64,000 nucleotides of DNA, from positions 1 through 64,000 of the forward strand of contig JAPJBO010000890.1 in assembly GCA_030068145.1 (NCBI GenBank), in the 5' to 3' direction. The stretch comes from Diplonema papillatum. Its lineage: Eukaryota; Euglenozoa; Diplonemea; Diplonemida; Diplonemidae. Positions 41,558-52,241 of the stretch are shown here, in pieces. Each line of letters starts with the position of its first letter. The stretch's first letter is position 1. A model generated the notes under the pieces. It was not told the DNA's origin. It ran no database searches and worked only from the letters and a program-made list of their open reading frames with translations. The position numbers and the translations under genes are program-made.

Positions 41558-43660
41558 TCCCTTGTATGGACACCTGACTTTGAAAAAGTCCCTTGTATGG
41601 ACAGCAAACTTTCGAAATTCCCTTGTATGGACACCTGACTTTGAAAAAGTCCCTTGTATGGACACCTGACTTTGGAAAAGTCCCTTGTATGGACGAGATA
41701 TTTTTTTATAGCCCCTTGTATGGACAAACTTTCCAGGTCCCTTATATGGACACCTGATTTTGGAAGAGTCCCTTACACGGTGTAGTGAAATCTGCTTGCT
41801 GCACGTCGACCCGTGGAATGATCTGATGTTGGGGTTCACCCATGTACACATTAGTAAAGCTGCGGTGAAATTGGAGCCTTCACATTCTGAGTGGAAAGGG
41901 TATGAAAAGGCATCAAAGAGCGACATCATGCCGAGAAGAAACCACGTTCCGCTTTATGTGTTCCCGGCAAAGTAAGTTCGGTGTCCTGGGGAGAACCCCT
42001 TCCACAGCAGCCTCGAGTCCTTTGTCCCTGTCAGAAATGAGGCCAAAGTTGCTGCCAGCGTGTATTTCGCTCAGATTTTGAAGGAATCGAGACCATGACT
42101 CTGTATCTTCCGTGGTTCCCAAAGCGTAGCAAATGGGAATTGTGCCGAGGTTGGCGTCGATGCCAACAGCACTGAAAAGCACCCCCCCCTCTTTCCATGT
42201 GCGCGGCGCCAATGCTTATCAGTGGGACCACGTGGGCGGTCGCACGGATCGCGGCCCCGAAGGCCAGGAAACAAAATGTAAACCGCCTGCCTTCTTCATC
42301 GCGCTTGGTGTACACACGACTACGCGAGTCCGGATCTACTGCTCTGATGGCAGCAAAATACGGGTTGCTCTCTGTGAACGCCGGAGCTTCGTCGCTGAAG
42401 GTAACAGACCGTTAGCACCCGTTCAAAAAAACTGTCGGCCGATGGAAAAGTGCACCCACCACTGGCAACACAGAAGTTGTGTCCGGTGACACAGGGGCAG
42501 TCCCAACAGCTTCGTCTTCGTCTTCGTCTTCGTTGTCTGATGCATTCCCGGAGTCCGTCTCGTTCGTCTCAGACGCCAAAGACCCGCTCCTCTTCAAGAG
42601 TTTACGCAATGCAGCTAACAATACATCTGGCTCACCCTTGAGGGCTTCAACGCCATCATTCAAATCCTCGCGAAACGCAAGGCTAAGAACATCACTCTTT
42701 TCATCCGCAGAGGCGAATGGGAGGTCCTTCAGAATCAAAAAAACTGTCGCCTCGGTCATCTTTGCTATGACTTTACCATACCCCTAACACTGCAAATATT
42801 TTGGATTTGCAAAGGGAAAGGGGAGGGGGGCGCACACACAAAACTTTTGCAATGGAGAGCAGGCTTCCGAACACAATAGTGCACAGGGGTATTCGAAGTA
42901 CGTCGTCCACACAAGTTTGCAATGGAGAGCAGGCTTCCAGACACAATAGTGCACCAGGGTATTCGAAAATACGTCGTCCATACAAGGATATTTTCAAAAG
43001 TCAGGTGTCCATACAAGGGTCTTTGCAAAAGTATGCCGTCCATACAAGGGACTTCTCAAAAGTATGCCGTCCATACAAGGGACTTTTCAAAAGTCAGGTG
43101 TCCATACAAGGGACTTTCCAAAAGTCAGGTGTCCATACAAGGGACTTTCCAAAAGTCAGGTGTCCATACAAGGGACTTTTCAAAAGTCAGGTGTCCATAC
43201 AAGGGACTTTCCAAAAGTCAGGTGTCCATACAAGGGACTTTCCAAAAGTCAGGTGTCCATACAAGGGACTTTCCAAAAGTCAGGTGTCCATACAAGGGAC
43301 CTTTCAAAAGTATGTCGTCCATACAAGGGACTTTTCAAAAGTCAGGTGTCCATACAAGGGACCTTTCAAAAGTATGTCGTCCATACAAGGGACTTTTCGA
43401 AAGTACGGCGTCCATATAAGGGTAGGTTCTCCATACAAGGGTATTTTTGAAAATCTGCCGTCCACATAAGGGACCAAAAAAGTCTGTCCATACAAGGTCC
43501 CTTTTGAGAATGTGTGTGTCCATACAAGGGTATTTATTCAGAATCTTCTGTCCATACAAGGGTATTTTGCAAACCTTGTGTCCATACAAGGGTATTTTGC
43601 AAAACTCTGCGGTCCATACAAAGGCCCTTTCAGAAACTAGTGAGCCCATACAAAGGTTTA
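41558..43660. mobile_element. Mutator-like element with inverted tandem-repeat arrays
   Basis: A left array of about 7 units (41558-41790) and a right array of about 20 units (42960-43660) contain TCCATACAAGGGAC in opposite orientation; units are 30-33 bp. The transposase remnant (minus) lies between them. Long terminal inverted repeats are typical of MULEs; here they consist of minisatellite arrays. Outermost ends and target duplication could not be identified. Confidence 0.65.
41810..42759 (-). pseudogene. MULE transposase, frameshifted
   Basis: An ATG at 42757-42759 starts a 115-residue acidic N-terminal segment. A possible intron follows (branch-like GTGCTAAC and TTCAG before about 42385). 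The core runs in one frame as NPYFAAIRAVDPDSRSRV and FCFLAFGAAIRATAHVVPLI, then in the next frame as VLFSAVGIDANLGTIPICYA, FGLISDRDKGLEAAV and CREHIKRN, the hallmark order of the MULE domain. The frames meet in a run of eight G (42182-42189 on the minus strand): one base too many. The first catalytic Asp of the DGxH motif is Gly (ISIGAAH), so the enzyme is dead even if the frame were restored. Confidence 0.75.
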
Positions 43661-43699
43661 TTCCAAAATTTCGGCTCCAGATAAGGAACTTTGTCCTTA

Positions 43700-43985
43700 T
43701 TTTTGTTGGTGAAAAATAGCTATTTTTTATTGGGAAAAATAAATTCCCTCTGGTGGAAATGGCTTGAGGAGCGTGACGATAAATTTCGTTTATTTTTTGA
43801 CAGGATTCCGTTGTGTTTGCACAGGCCGGACAAATAAACGAATTTATTTTTTCCGATCTCGGAATTTATTTTGCGCCGCCAGCTATTTTCAGTCGAAACA
43901 AATAAATGAAATTTATTGTCCCTAGGGAAATAAATTCGTTTATTTTTCCGACTGAAAATAGCTGGCGGCGCAAAATAAGGTCGTA
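43700..43985. repeat. hairpin with GCGCCGCCAGCTATTTTC arms
   Basis: 43867-43896 and 43949-43979 are reverse complements (TTATTTTGCGCCGCC and so on), enclosing AT-rich sequence. A related AAAATAGCTATTT motif occurs at 62458. Confidence 0.85.
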
Positions 43986-44342
43986 GGCAGAAATCTGTAG
44001 GGGAGACCCCTCGCAAATTTTTTTTTCTCCCTGTGGTGAGTGAAATCGCGTGTTTTGAGCTCGTTTTGAGTCTAATTCATCCTTTCTGATCCATATCAAG
44101 AACTCGACCGCAGCACTTGTCAGCAGCGCTCATCCAACAGTCCTACCCAGCACGACAGCACCTGTGCAGTCCTTCATGCAAGCGCCCATGCAAGCAGCAT
44201 CGTATGTTGTGAACTACAACGTCAACCTGCCGGGACTCCCCCAGTTGCAGCAGAACAACCAGGCACATTGATCTGTGACCCGTCACTTACAACAACTCCA
44301 CTCCAACACAACTTACTGCTACGCAATGTCTCAGACACACAA

Positions 44343-44490
44343 CGTTCTGCCGCGCACATTTGCTACGCAACGTTCTGCTAAACACCAACGTAACTGCAAA
44401 GCAATATGCTCAACGTCTTACACAACGTTCTGCCGTGCACATTTGCTACGCAACGTTCTGCTAGACACCAACATAACTGCAAAGCAGTAT
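44343..44490 (+). repeat. tandem duplication of ~90 bp
   Basis: The block CACATTTGCTACGCAACGTT to ACTGCAAAGCA occurs twice with few changes. Confidence 0.8.
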
Positions 44491-44537
44491 GGTTTTCTTT
44501 CCATCCTCGGGAATTTAGTTTTCCCAATAAAATCATT

Positions 44538-44911
44538 TATTCGGCAATAATTTCCGCCAATTTTGCCTCGGTGTCGGTTTTAGTCCCTCGGGAGGCCCTC
44601 GGGGGGGTTTGCAACCCCTCGCCACTCGCTCCGCTCGTGGCTCGGGGTTGCAAACCCCCCCTCGGGCCTCCCTCGGGACTAAAACCGACACCTCGGCAAA
44701 ATAAACGGAAATTATCTTGCCGAATAAATGCTTATTACCGGGAAACAAGAGTGCTTTTTTCCCCCGAGGGCTGTTTTCGCCCGAGGGCGTCAGCCCGACG
44801 GCGAAAACAGCCCGAGGGGGAAAGTTGGCCCGAAGAAATGTTTTCCCCGAGGGCGAAGCCCGAGGGGAAAACATTTTTTGAGGGCCAACACACTCTTTTT
44901 CCCGGTAAAAC
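44538..44911. repeat. cluster of long nested hairpins
   Basis: 44538-44727 is one palindrome with arms of about 85 bp (GTCGGTTTTAGTCCCTCGGG and complement) around a short loop. 44749-44911 is a second inverted repeat (GGGAAA..GAGTG and complement) enclosing two smaller hairpins (GGGCTGTTTTCGCCCG and TGTTTTCCCCGAGGG). It would fold into a cloverleaf-like form. Confidence 0.9.
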
Positions 44912-44923
44912 GTGATTTTTTTC

Positions 44924-45562
44924 CGGGTGTGTACGTTTTTTTCCCGACCACAGCGCAAAGCAAGAAAGAAGAAACGTCACCAGATCTAAGCATGTGTGCA
45001 GGCAAATAACGACTAATGTGGGGGATGTGAAAGTCTATGGGCACACATACACATGTCGACATACACGCACACACCATGGCTGCAAGTGCTGTACACTCGT
45101 CTGTGCTACTGCAGGGCGAGCTTCACCACGACTCATGCTTGATGACACAGAATTGGATGAGAAACTCTTGCTATGGCGCTCTGTCAACAGATTTTCGTGG
45201 GTGCTGTCACTTTTGGACATCCGTTGCCTGCAGGTTGCCTTTAGGAAAGTCCGAAATGGCCGGGAAAAAAAGTACTACCCCTGCTGCAGGACAGGAGTAT
45301 TTCACCAAAAATCATGCTTGATGACGCAGAGCAGGACCAGCAGCTCTTGGCATGGCGCTCTGTCGGCAGTTTTTCGTGGTTTCCATCGTTTTTGGACACC
45401 TATTGGCTGTAATTTGCCTTTAAGAATATCCGGGAAATCGTGCTTTTTTGCCGGGAAAAAAAGTATACAAATGTACTTTTTTTCCCGGAAAGCATTTTTT
45501 ACCATCCCGGGAACCATGGACCGTTACATGGGGAGGAGGGAAAAAAAGTACACACCCGGAAA
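44924..45562. repeat. inverted repeat flanking a ~165-bp tandem duplication
   Basis: TCCGGGTGTGTACGTTTTTT at 44924 is complementary to 45539-45561. Between them two copies of a ~165-bp unit (45136-45430) share CATGCTTGATGAC and TTTTGGACA. Confidence 0.75.
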
Positions 45563-45564
45563 AA

Positions 45565-46600
45565 AAAAATTTTTAACCATACAGGATAATCCCTGGGTAC
45601 AAGCTCTTGAAAAGGGTCCAGGGTGTATCTGGTAGGGAGAGTCTGCCCCAACTTGCCATCTTTGGGTCACCCAGCATCACATTCGCTGATCCTTTGCGGG
45701 CTTCGTGGTTTTGTGCGGTTGGCTTGGTGGCACGGGATCTATCGGCTTGTTGCAGACCACCTGCCAAGAGGCAATCAAGTGCTTTGTTCCTCTTTTCCCG
45801 TTGAAACGTCCTGCCCACTCCTTACCGGAAAACAAGTATGCTTTGCTTCTAAAACAGAACTACCTTCGTCTTTTTGCAAATAGTAGGTGGGACGTTCTTG
45901 ATTAGAGTGAAAGTTCGTAAGTAAGTTAATATAGATGGTCGCTTCACACTGCTGCACATCGGCTGTCAGCTGAGGCCTCTGCCCTTTGCTGCATTCCTTT
46001 TATGCGTGCTGCGTGAGCAACGATCCCACGGCAAATTCCCATGACGCTCGCGCTTGAGCCGTAGCGAAGTAACAAATGTTCTGGAGCAATTCAACTGGGA
46101 TAGCGGGACGTGACCATCTTCGGGCAAGCGTTTGTTTTCGTTTCGCCATTCAATCGAGCTAACCAGTGCAAAAGCTCAGGTTCGGGCGCGGTCGAATGAC
46201 TTGTTGGGAATGCAAATGAATTGAACTGTCAGAACCCAGATATTCGAATGGACCAAAGGAAGCGGACTCTCCACGACGTACAACTATCCATTGGCATCGC
46301 CGGGCCAGCCAACAAACATCGGAAGACCCTCAACTTGACGCTGCCCTTCAGGTTCGGCGCCAAAAAGCAACTGAACGAATCCTGACTGTTTGATTGCGCA
46401 CGACAACAATCGTGTCGCATCTACTTTAAAATGTTTACGACTGCCGCTCGTCTCGCGTTGGCTATAGTAGTGACAAAAATATGCACCACGGTAAGAAATG
46501 CTGATTGCTGCCCCTTTTCCCGTTACGAAGCCCTTCCATTCGATACCGCGAGAATGGTTTGTGCCCTGTCTGACGAAGGGGAGATGGACCGGCTTCAGAC
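45565..46600. other. intergenic, weak coding hints only
   Basis: A 45-codon plus-strand frame from ATG 46249 (MDQRKRTLHDVQLSIGIAG) looks coding but is isolated. I make no call. Confidence 0.3.
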
Positions 46601-46604
46601 CGTA

Positions 46605-46713
46605 TCAGTCTCGGCGGGCGGGCCGCGGAGGCGCGTTGTTTGGCTTCGAGGGCTTCATTTGTAGCGTTTGTTTCTCGAACTTGCACGCCAAACCAGCTTT
46701 CCCTGCATTCGGC
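46605..46713 (+). CDS. weak candidate exon
   Basis: An AG at 46604 and a good donor CGGCAG|GTGAGT bound a frame with GFEGFICSVCFSNLHAKPAF. No homologue is recognised and the opposite strand is also partly open. Confidence 0.2.
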
Positions 46714-47308
46714 AGGTGAGTTGTTACACACTCATTATCGGATGCCGACTTCCAGGGCCACCGTCCTGCTGTCAAGATGAACCGACACCCTTTGTGGGAT
46801 CTGATGAGCGATCACTCGGACACCTGAAGTCAGCTCTCGGTACATCCCGCGTCGTCAGTCTTGCTCATCGGAAGCGGCTTGGTGCTTAGAACCAGGATTC
46901 TACGTCAGGGTTCGATGAAGTAACCCCGAGCTCACGCCCGTTCAAAGCGTGAGGATAGGTCGCGAAAGCAAACTCCCTTATGACAGCGCCGATAGAAAAG
47001 CGCCGTCCTCTTCTTTTTCGGCCAATGAACGAATGGGGGCGTTCTGCAGGCACCACACTACGGGGACAACAAGCATTCACGTGGAACAGAGACCGCATGT
47101 CACTCATCCCCAGGCAGTCGAGAACGCCGACACGATTCGGCCTTCAATCTGATTCTGTGCAAAGAACGGTGGACGCAGCAGAATGCTCGCGCTAAAACTT
47201 GAGGGGGCTGAAGGAGGTGGCCTCCGACAGGCCTAACGGATGTCGTTTTGCTTCACGAAGGCGTTCGCCATCTCTAGAGTAGTTGCGGTTTCAGGGACGG
47301 GCGACGTA

Positions 47309-47436
47309 GATAAGAACCAACGCTAGCAATTGCAGCGGGTGCGTGGATGAAACAGGTCAAACGAGTGATGGCACAATCGAGTGATGACACACGACTTCAA
47401 GTCGGTGCCAGCCCGCGAGCTTCTGTCCCATCAGCT
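47309..47436 (+). rRNA. 18S rRNA-related fragment, copy 2 (degenerate)
   Basis: It aligns with the upstream half of the 34.7-kb fragment: AACCAACGCTAGCAAT, GTGGATGAAACAGGTCAA, CGACTTCAAGTCGGTGC and CATCAGCTTTTG, with a 16-bp internal duplication of the CGAGTGATG segment. It stops before the best-conserved 18S part. Confidence 0.6.
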
Positions 47437-47497
47437 TTTGCCCGTCCGGATCAGGCTCAGCTGCCGCAAAGGGGCTGCGCTCACTTGTCGTACTCAC

Positions 47498-47663
47498 TGG
47501 CTGACACGCGCTTTTGCAGGGTTGGTGCGTCGACCAGCGCCGACCTCCCGAACTGGTTGAAGTTGAGCGACCGCTCAGCGATGTACATCGGCGCGTTGCT
47601 CTGCCCGGCATCGCCGTAGACGAACGAGTTGTTGGAACACTGCAGTCTGCGCGTCCCCGCGGT
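47498..47663 (-). CDS. candidate internal exon, unknown gene
   Basis: This 166-nt exon has acceptor TTTGCAAACGCAG and donor A|GTGAGT. It encodes CSNNSFVYGDAGQSNAP, then MYIAERSLNFNQFGRSALVD. Composition and splice sites look real; the family is unknown to me. It starts in phase 0, compatible with the exon at 50259-50462 upstream on the same strand, but that link is unproven. Confidence 0.45.
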
Positions 47664-48133
47664 CTGCGTTTGCAAAGTGGGCAATTACTAGTGTCTCGGC
47701 AATCAGTTAAAAAACTCAGGGCACTCGCCCTGATTGTGACTGCGACTCGCTAGGCAGCACTGACTTGGCTTCTTTTTACGGTGGCAATCTGCGAAGTAAA
47801 CTCCGCAGAGCACAGGGTTGCCGTGTGCAGCACCAATGGTTGAAGTACTAAAAGGAAAAAGAGTGCGAGGAAGTAATCCTGCGTGCTGAGGGCAGCAAGT
47901 CGCGTTACGCGAAGTACCCTACTGGAATGGGGGGATTGCAAGAACGTGCTTGGAATGGGTATGTGCTCAACACCGCACTGGTCCCGTCTGCGCCGTGTTT
48001 CGGTCCTTTAAGCCACGGACACATAAGGCGGACCATCATCAGCGCGGAACCTGGTGTCTGCGGACAGGACTGCGGTGCGAGTCCGCAAGTACTGGGGGGG
48101 AATCTTAGTTTAATGTAGGCAGAGCACTGCCTC

Positions 48134-48766
48134 TCATGCATAATTGATGCTAGCATCAAGTCTTCTTCGAGGGAGATATTGTCTAGGAAAGGGATGCAAA
48201 ATAGAAAAGAGGTAAAAAGGGGAGTGTACGGCTCCCAAAGTGGGGCATGAGACCTTGGGGGGAGGAGATCTTAATTCAGCGATTGGGGCAATACTGTCTG
48301 CCTCTTGCATGCATATAAACGATGCCACCTCAGGATCAAGGAACTTAGGACTTCGGCCACGGCACTCCGAAAACAAGAAAAGAGTCATCATGAGTTCGGG
48401 AGCTGCCCCGGACTGGTTCTGTGTGATAATCGCACCACAGTGGCAAAACCTCCCGACATGCCTTGCCGGTAAAACCGCGCACACTTTCGAGGCTGAGGAT
48501 GTGCTTGTATCCCGCGTGCTTCGACTGCGTCCAGCAGGAGCTACGCAAATCTTGCTGTTTAGATTGACACCAACGTCAAAGTAGCACGATACTGCTTGCC
48601 CAGCGCACGAAATAAACGGCTTTCCATCCAACAACAAATGTTGCGTTAAATAGCCAACGACATGGGTATCCGCGAATGCTGTGGCCACTTGCGGCATAGA
48701 ATCGTTTCTTTTTCCCGTGGCTGGGAAAACTGGGAGGAAACGTGTTGGGCACGTATCCATTTGCAA
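48134..48766 (-). CDS. unidentified 210-codon ORF, doubtful
   Basis: The frame is open for 633 nt on the minus strand; the plus strand is open over half of it too. I see no domain. The first part (ADTHVVGYLTQHLLLDGKPF) looks the most protein-like. Confidence 0.2.
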   Translation of the reverse strand: MQMDTCPTRFLPVFPATGKRNDSMPQVATAFADTHVVGYLTQHLLLDGKPFISCAGQAVSCYFDVGVNLNSKICVAPAGRSRSTRDTSTSSASKVCAVLPARHVGRFCHCGAIITQNQSGAAPELMMTLFLFSECRGRSPKFLDPEVASFICMQEADSIAPIAELRSPPPKVSCPTLGAVHSPFYLFSILHPFPRQYLPRRRLDASINYA

Positions 48767-48844
48767 GCACGTTCTTCCAACCTCCTACTTCGCTTGGCCG
48801 GGTTACTTGGCCCCTTCAGGTGCTTGGCAGCTTCGGACTTCCTT

Positions 48845-49072
48845 TCAAGAGGGTCTCAGGAGCCAGAAGGGGAAGAGTACCTCTGGTCCCTCATGAGGCA
48901 TAACCCCGTGGAGGTCTTTGTGAGCGACTGATGCTCGGACTGCATACTGGTCCCCATCTTGTTCTAACTTCCCCGCATGGAGGCGGTATGCTGCTGTGCT
49001 GCCAACTGGGCGCAAGGTATGCACGATAACTAATTTGCCCACCAGAGTACGACACTGATAGTAGTAGTAGTA
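48845..49072 (-). CDS. candidate terminal exon, unknown gene
   Basis: After ACTATCAG the minus strand encodes GKLVIVHTLRPVGSTAAYRL, then HAGKLEQDGDQYAVRASVAH and a C-terminus ending FPFWLLRPS before TGA. The residue mix is that of a folded protein. No start codon, homologue or partner exon is recognised. Confidence 0.33.
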   Translation of the reverse strand, partial: YYYYYQCRTLVGKLVIVHTLRPVGSTAAYRLHAGKLEQDGDQYAVRASVAHKDLHGVMPHEGPEVLFPFWLLRPS

Positions 49073-49162
49073 GTCGTAGTAGGAATTGGCAGCTAGCTTC
49101 TGGCCTCATCGCACTCGATCTCGGCTTGGGTCATCGAGTTCATTCTTCATCAGAAAGGGAAG

Positions 49163-49331
49163 GAAGGAGAGAAGTCTGACAGAAGCCTGATAACTTGCTT
49201 ACTAGCGAATGGGATAGAGCGTGCCAAGAAAAATTCAGTCTCAGTAGACCCACCTCAACCCACCCGAATTATCCTGTTGTAGGCTCGGGTGGTGTACTCA
49301 TCCTGCCATGCGCTTTGCTCCAGTTCCTACC
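49163..49331 (-). pseudogene. gag-like ORF fragment, copy 2
   Basis: A shortened copy of 13021-13243 (SIPFASKQV, RLLSDFS kept, ~65 bp missing in the middle). A (TAG)n microsatellite starts next to it at 49337. Confidence 0.5.
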
Positions 49332-49336
49332 GTCTA

Positions 49337-49339
49337 CTA

Positions 49340-49373
<34 letters not shown>
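49337..49373 (+). repeat. (TAG)n microsatellite
   Basis: About twelve TAG/GTA triplets in a row; shorter runs lie at 49060-49082 and 49415-49424. Confidence 0.97.
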
Positions 49374-50258
49374 TTGAACTTGTTATGCAGCAACAATCTG
49401 TCGATAGACTGCTGATAGTAGTAGTATGTGTCGTCCTAATCCGGGGACAAGTCAGGGAGAAGAACGGAGCAATCTTTTTTTTACAAACAAACGAGTGACT
49501 TAAGGTGGCCGCTTGAGCGGCGCCATCCGAGCGCACACAGCAGCAGTGACGTGTCGGCAGTATTTGCGCTTCACGACACTGATAAGAAGAACACTTGAAT
49601 ATGTCTCTTGCGCCTTCACCGGAGCTGCCACGTACTGGATCGGAAGAGGAGACTGAGCGTGCACGTTCTGTAGCTCCTTCGGCTACTGCAGGACAAGCTG
49701 GAGTTCCTGCTCCCCAGCAGATGTCGGCTCGGCAGATGGTGGCAAGGCCGGTTACTTGAGAAGTTAGGCACAATCTCGTAACACAATGCACTGCCAGCCC
49801 GTCTGCGCCGTATTTCGGTCCTTTAAGCCACGGGCACATAAGGCGGACCATCATCTGAGTGTCTGCAGGACAGCGTGGCTAAGTGGCGGAGGGACAAGTC
49901 TGCAAACACAGGACGCTTTCCTAAAACGTTGCGACCTGAACATGCTGGCCGCACTGGTTCAGGTTGTCATCAATTGCCAAGCACGCCTGTGGCCACAAGA
50001 AATAGGTTGCGGTGCTGGTTGTCGTCAGCGAAACCCTCCACAGCAGTTGCATTTGACTTCGTTGAATTAGTAGCAGCAGTAGTATCAGGCTCTCGCGATG
50101 CAGGGGACTGGCCATTCAATCACACATCCTTTTCCGGCCAGCCGAAATACCCGGACTAGCACGTTTCAGATCCAACAGGAAGGTTTTCGGGCTCTGTGGA
50201 CGGCTTAACGGGTGTTCGATGGTCCCAAGTTTCTTGGATGCCATAGGCAAAAGCATAC

Positions 50259-50462
50259 CTCGCCAATATGGTTTAGATACTCAACGTCTGAGTGCGGACA
50301 CAAGCCCATGTCGGCCATCGCCAGGTGAATGGGCGTGAAGATGTTGTAAAAGGGAAGGGTGCGAAAAGCGTAAACGCACCACGAGGTGCTGACGATCGCC
50401 ACGCAGTACATAAACCGCTGCAGTCGCCTGAAGCCGACCCGCGAGAGACCGAAGAGACCTAT
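50259..50462 (-). CDS. internal exon of a multi-pass membrane protein, unknown family
   Basis: The exon is exactly 68 codons, phase 0 at both ends. The acceptor has a long pyrimidine tract (TTTCCCTTTTCACACTTCTT, then CAAACAG); the donor is GAG|GTATGC, like those of the TPR gene. It encodes a basic amphipathic start (GLFGLSRVGFRRLQRF), a hydrophobic segment (MYCVAIVSTSWCVYAF), and a second, shorter one (YNIFTPIHLAMADMGL). The splice signals are the best isolated pair in the window. No family is recognised. Confidence 0.55.
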
Positions 50463-50923
50463 CTGTTTGCGTTGGGGAAGAAGTGTGAAAAGGGAAATTA
50501 AATCCTGAAGTGGTGCGTTTGACGGGTCTGCGCTGCCAGTAACTGCCAGTAGCAGCTAGTAGCAGCCAGTAACCGTCAGGTAGACTGCCATGGTACACTG
50601 GGATTCAGTGCTCCCGCTAAGGAAAAAACCGGAGGAATTTGTTTGTGCGCACTAGCGGAACTCACCTGCTTTGGTAAGTTTCATGTAGTACGCTGCCAAC
50701 TACTAATTTTTAGTACCAACAATGCATTGTTAATACAAAAAAGTTGCTGAAAAATGCCCCGGAGGAATTCCTCCGGCCTGGTACCTGGAACCCGTGATAA
50801 GAACTCCTGATAAGCATGAGGATAGCACTGTCCTCCCCTCTTCGCAGTTTTGTGTTGGACTCAGTCAGTTTTGACGCCAAATGTGACAAGATGCTCGTAC
50901 CATCAGCCATATCTTGCGCGTAA

Positions 50924-52015
50924 GCTTTTGAGGCCACTAGGCCAGTCCGTGCCGCACATGCCAAAGTCGGGGTAGAAAGATTCTGCAAAGACTTCATGAT
51001 CAGACTAGTCGCGAGCTACACCGCTCTCAAATACTATACTCATTGGGCAGACGGCTCTGACAACGTGCCAGTTTTCGGGATCTTCGCACCGCCCCTGACA
51101 CGAAAGCCTCCAATTTCTTTCCGCGCCTCCGGCGCAGGTATTCTTGACTACACTCCAGTCCGTAATTAATCAATTTCTAATTCGTGAAGACCGCCAAATC
51201 CTTGAAAAAATAATTAATTCCTTCACGAAACAGAAATTCGCAAAACACATGTTCATGACTTACAGGACCCCCAAAAGCACCCCCTGAACCCGCTCTTTGC
51301 GTGGCAGCTGTCCGGCAGCAGGGCCAAGAGATCGTCGAAAGTACAGCCGCCCCAGTGGCTGATATCAAGGTCATCACCGATCGCGCCGAACCGCTCGGTG
51401 TTGTTCAAGCGGACACCGTGCGTTCGTGGAATGCGGAGCACCCCAACAAAACCGTGGGCGTGGCTGTGGTGTCTAGGTGCGTGAACTACAATCGAGCACA
51501 ACGAGTACTTTTTCCCAGGCAGCGCGGCCCAAAGCCGCTGCTGACTCCCCCGCCATCTCGGGTGGTCGGACCAATCGATTTGCCGCACTCGCGAGGGGTG
51601 CAACGAAGGCGCGTGGCGCGGCTGCTGTCCCGTGTGTTCCCGGGCTGCACATGTACTCGCACAGCTGGGGTATATGCGATTGCTGCGTGGTTGTTCTGTC
51701 TCCCTCTCATCTGGCTTTTACACCCGCGCAACCGCACTGTGGCCTGCCGGACCGGGAGCCCGCGACCAGACTCCAGCAAAAATATATTAACAACCCCCAG
51801 AAGAAGCGCCCGTCAGAAAAAATAATTAATTCCTTCACGAAATAGCTCTTCACAAAATACAGTTTCACAAGATATTACTTGATAAATTACGGACTGGAGT
51901 GTATGTGGGACTATCTCATTATTTGCTCGTTTTGTTCAAAGTGCCCACCGGCAAAGGAATCATATCATTTATAAGGTGTGCTGATGACTGGCAGAGCAGT
52001 GATATCCCGGCATGA
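50924..52015 (+). pseudogene. ORF of unknown function split by a TIR insertion
   Basis: 75 codons (50924-51150) run RPVRAAHAKVGVERFCKDFM and on to FGIFAPPLTRKPPISFRASG. They continue in the same frame after the 751-bp insertion (51904-52015, VGLSHYLLVLFKVPTGKG) to a TGA. Parts (VERFCKDFM, PVFGIF, TGKGFIS) are conserved in the 11-kb copy though in broken frames. It may be what is left of the element's own protein. No stop separates the two halves if the insertion and one TA are removed. Confidence 0.45.
51151..51901. mobile_element. 751-bp TIR element with TA target duplication
   Basis: 17-bp perfect inverted ends CACTCCAGTCCGTAATT, flanked by TA on both sides (51149-51150, 51902-51903). The homologous copy at 11.3 kb gives the empty site (CTTGACTATG without the insertion), which fixes the boundaries to the base. 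Subterminal AATAATTAATTCCTTCACGA is also repeated at both ends. ORFs inside (51301-51825 plus, 51253-51603 minus) have no recognised domain. Confidence 0.93.
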
Positions 52016-52241
52016 GATCTCGCTTATGAGGATTTCTGGTGCTCAGCCACTGCAGTGGCATCTACTAATATCTAGCTAATGCACTGCACGAACAGCATGA
52101 AATTGCTGGCATGTCGGAGGTTGGCGGTGGGATACAATCTGAGACTGGAGTCAAAGCTGCAGTGAAAAAAGCGGGTGCGGTGTGGATTCACACGCAATTT
52201 CTCTATGTGCCTCGCTAACATTTCTTTTTTCCGTTGCTTTG

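Larger units (their letters stand above)
50606..52200. mobile_element. hAT-like element, copy B, interrupted
   Basis: The left end CAGTGCTCCCGCTAAGG is at 50606. The body aligns with the reverse of 10991-11828, apart from the inverted middle block and two insertions: 51151-51901 (TA element) and ~120 bp at about 50641-50735. The right end is lost near the MITE at 52242. Confidence 0.6.

Noticed and set aside
42801-43469. 222-codon ORF over the MULE right array
   Set aside because: Periodic SIQGTFQKSGVHTRD-type sequence from the tandem repeat, open in several frames.
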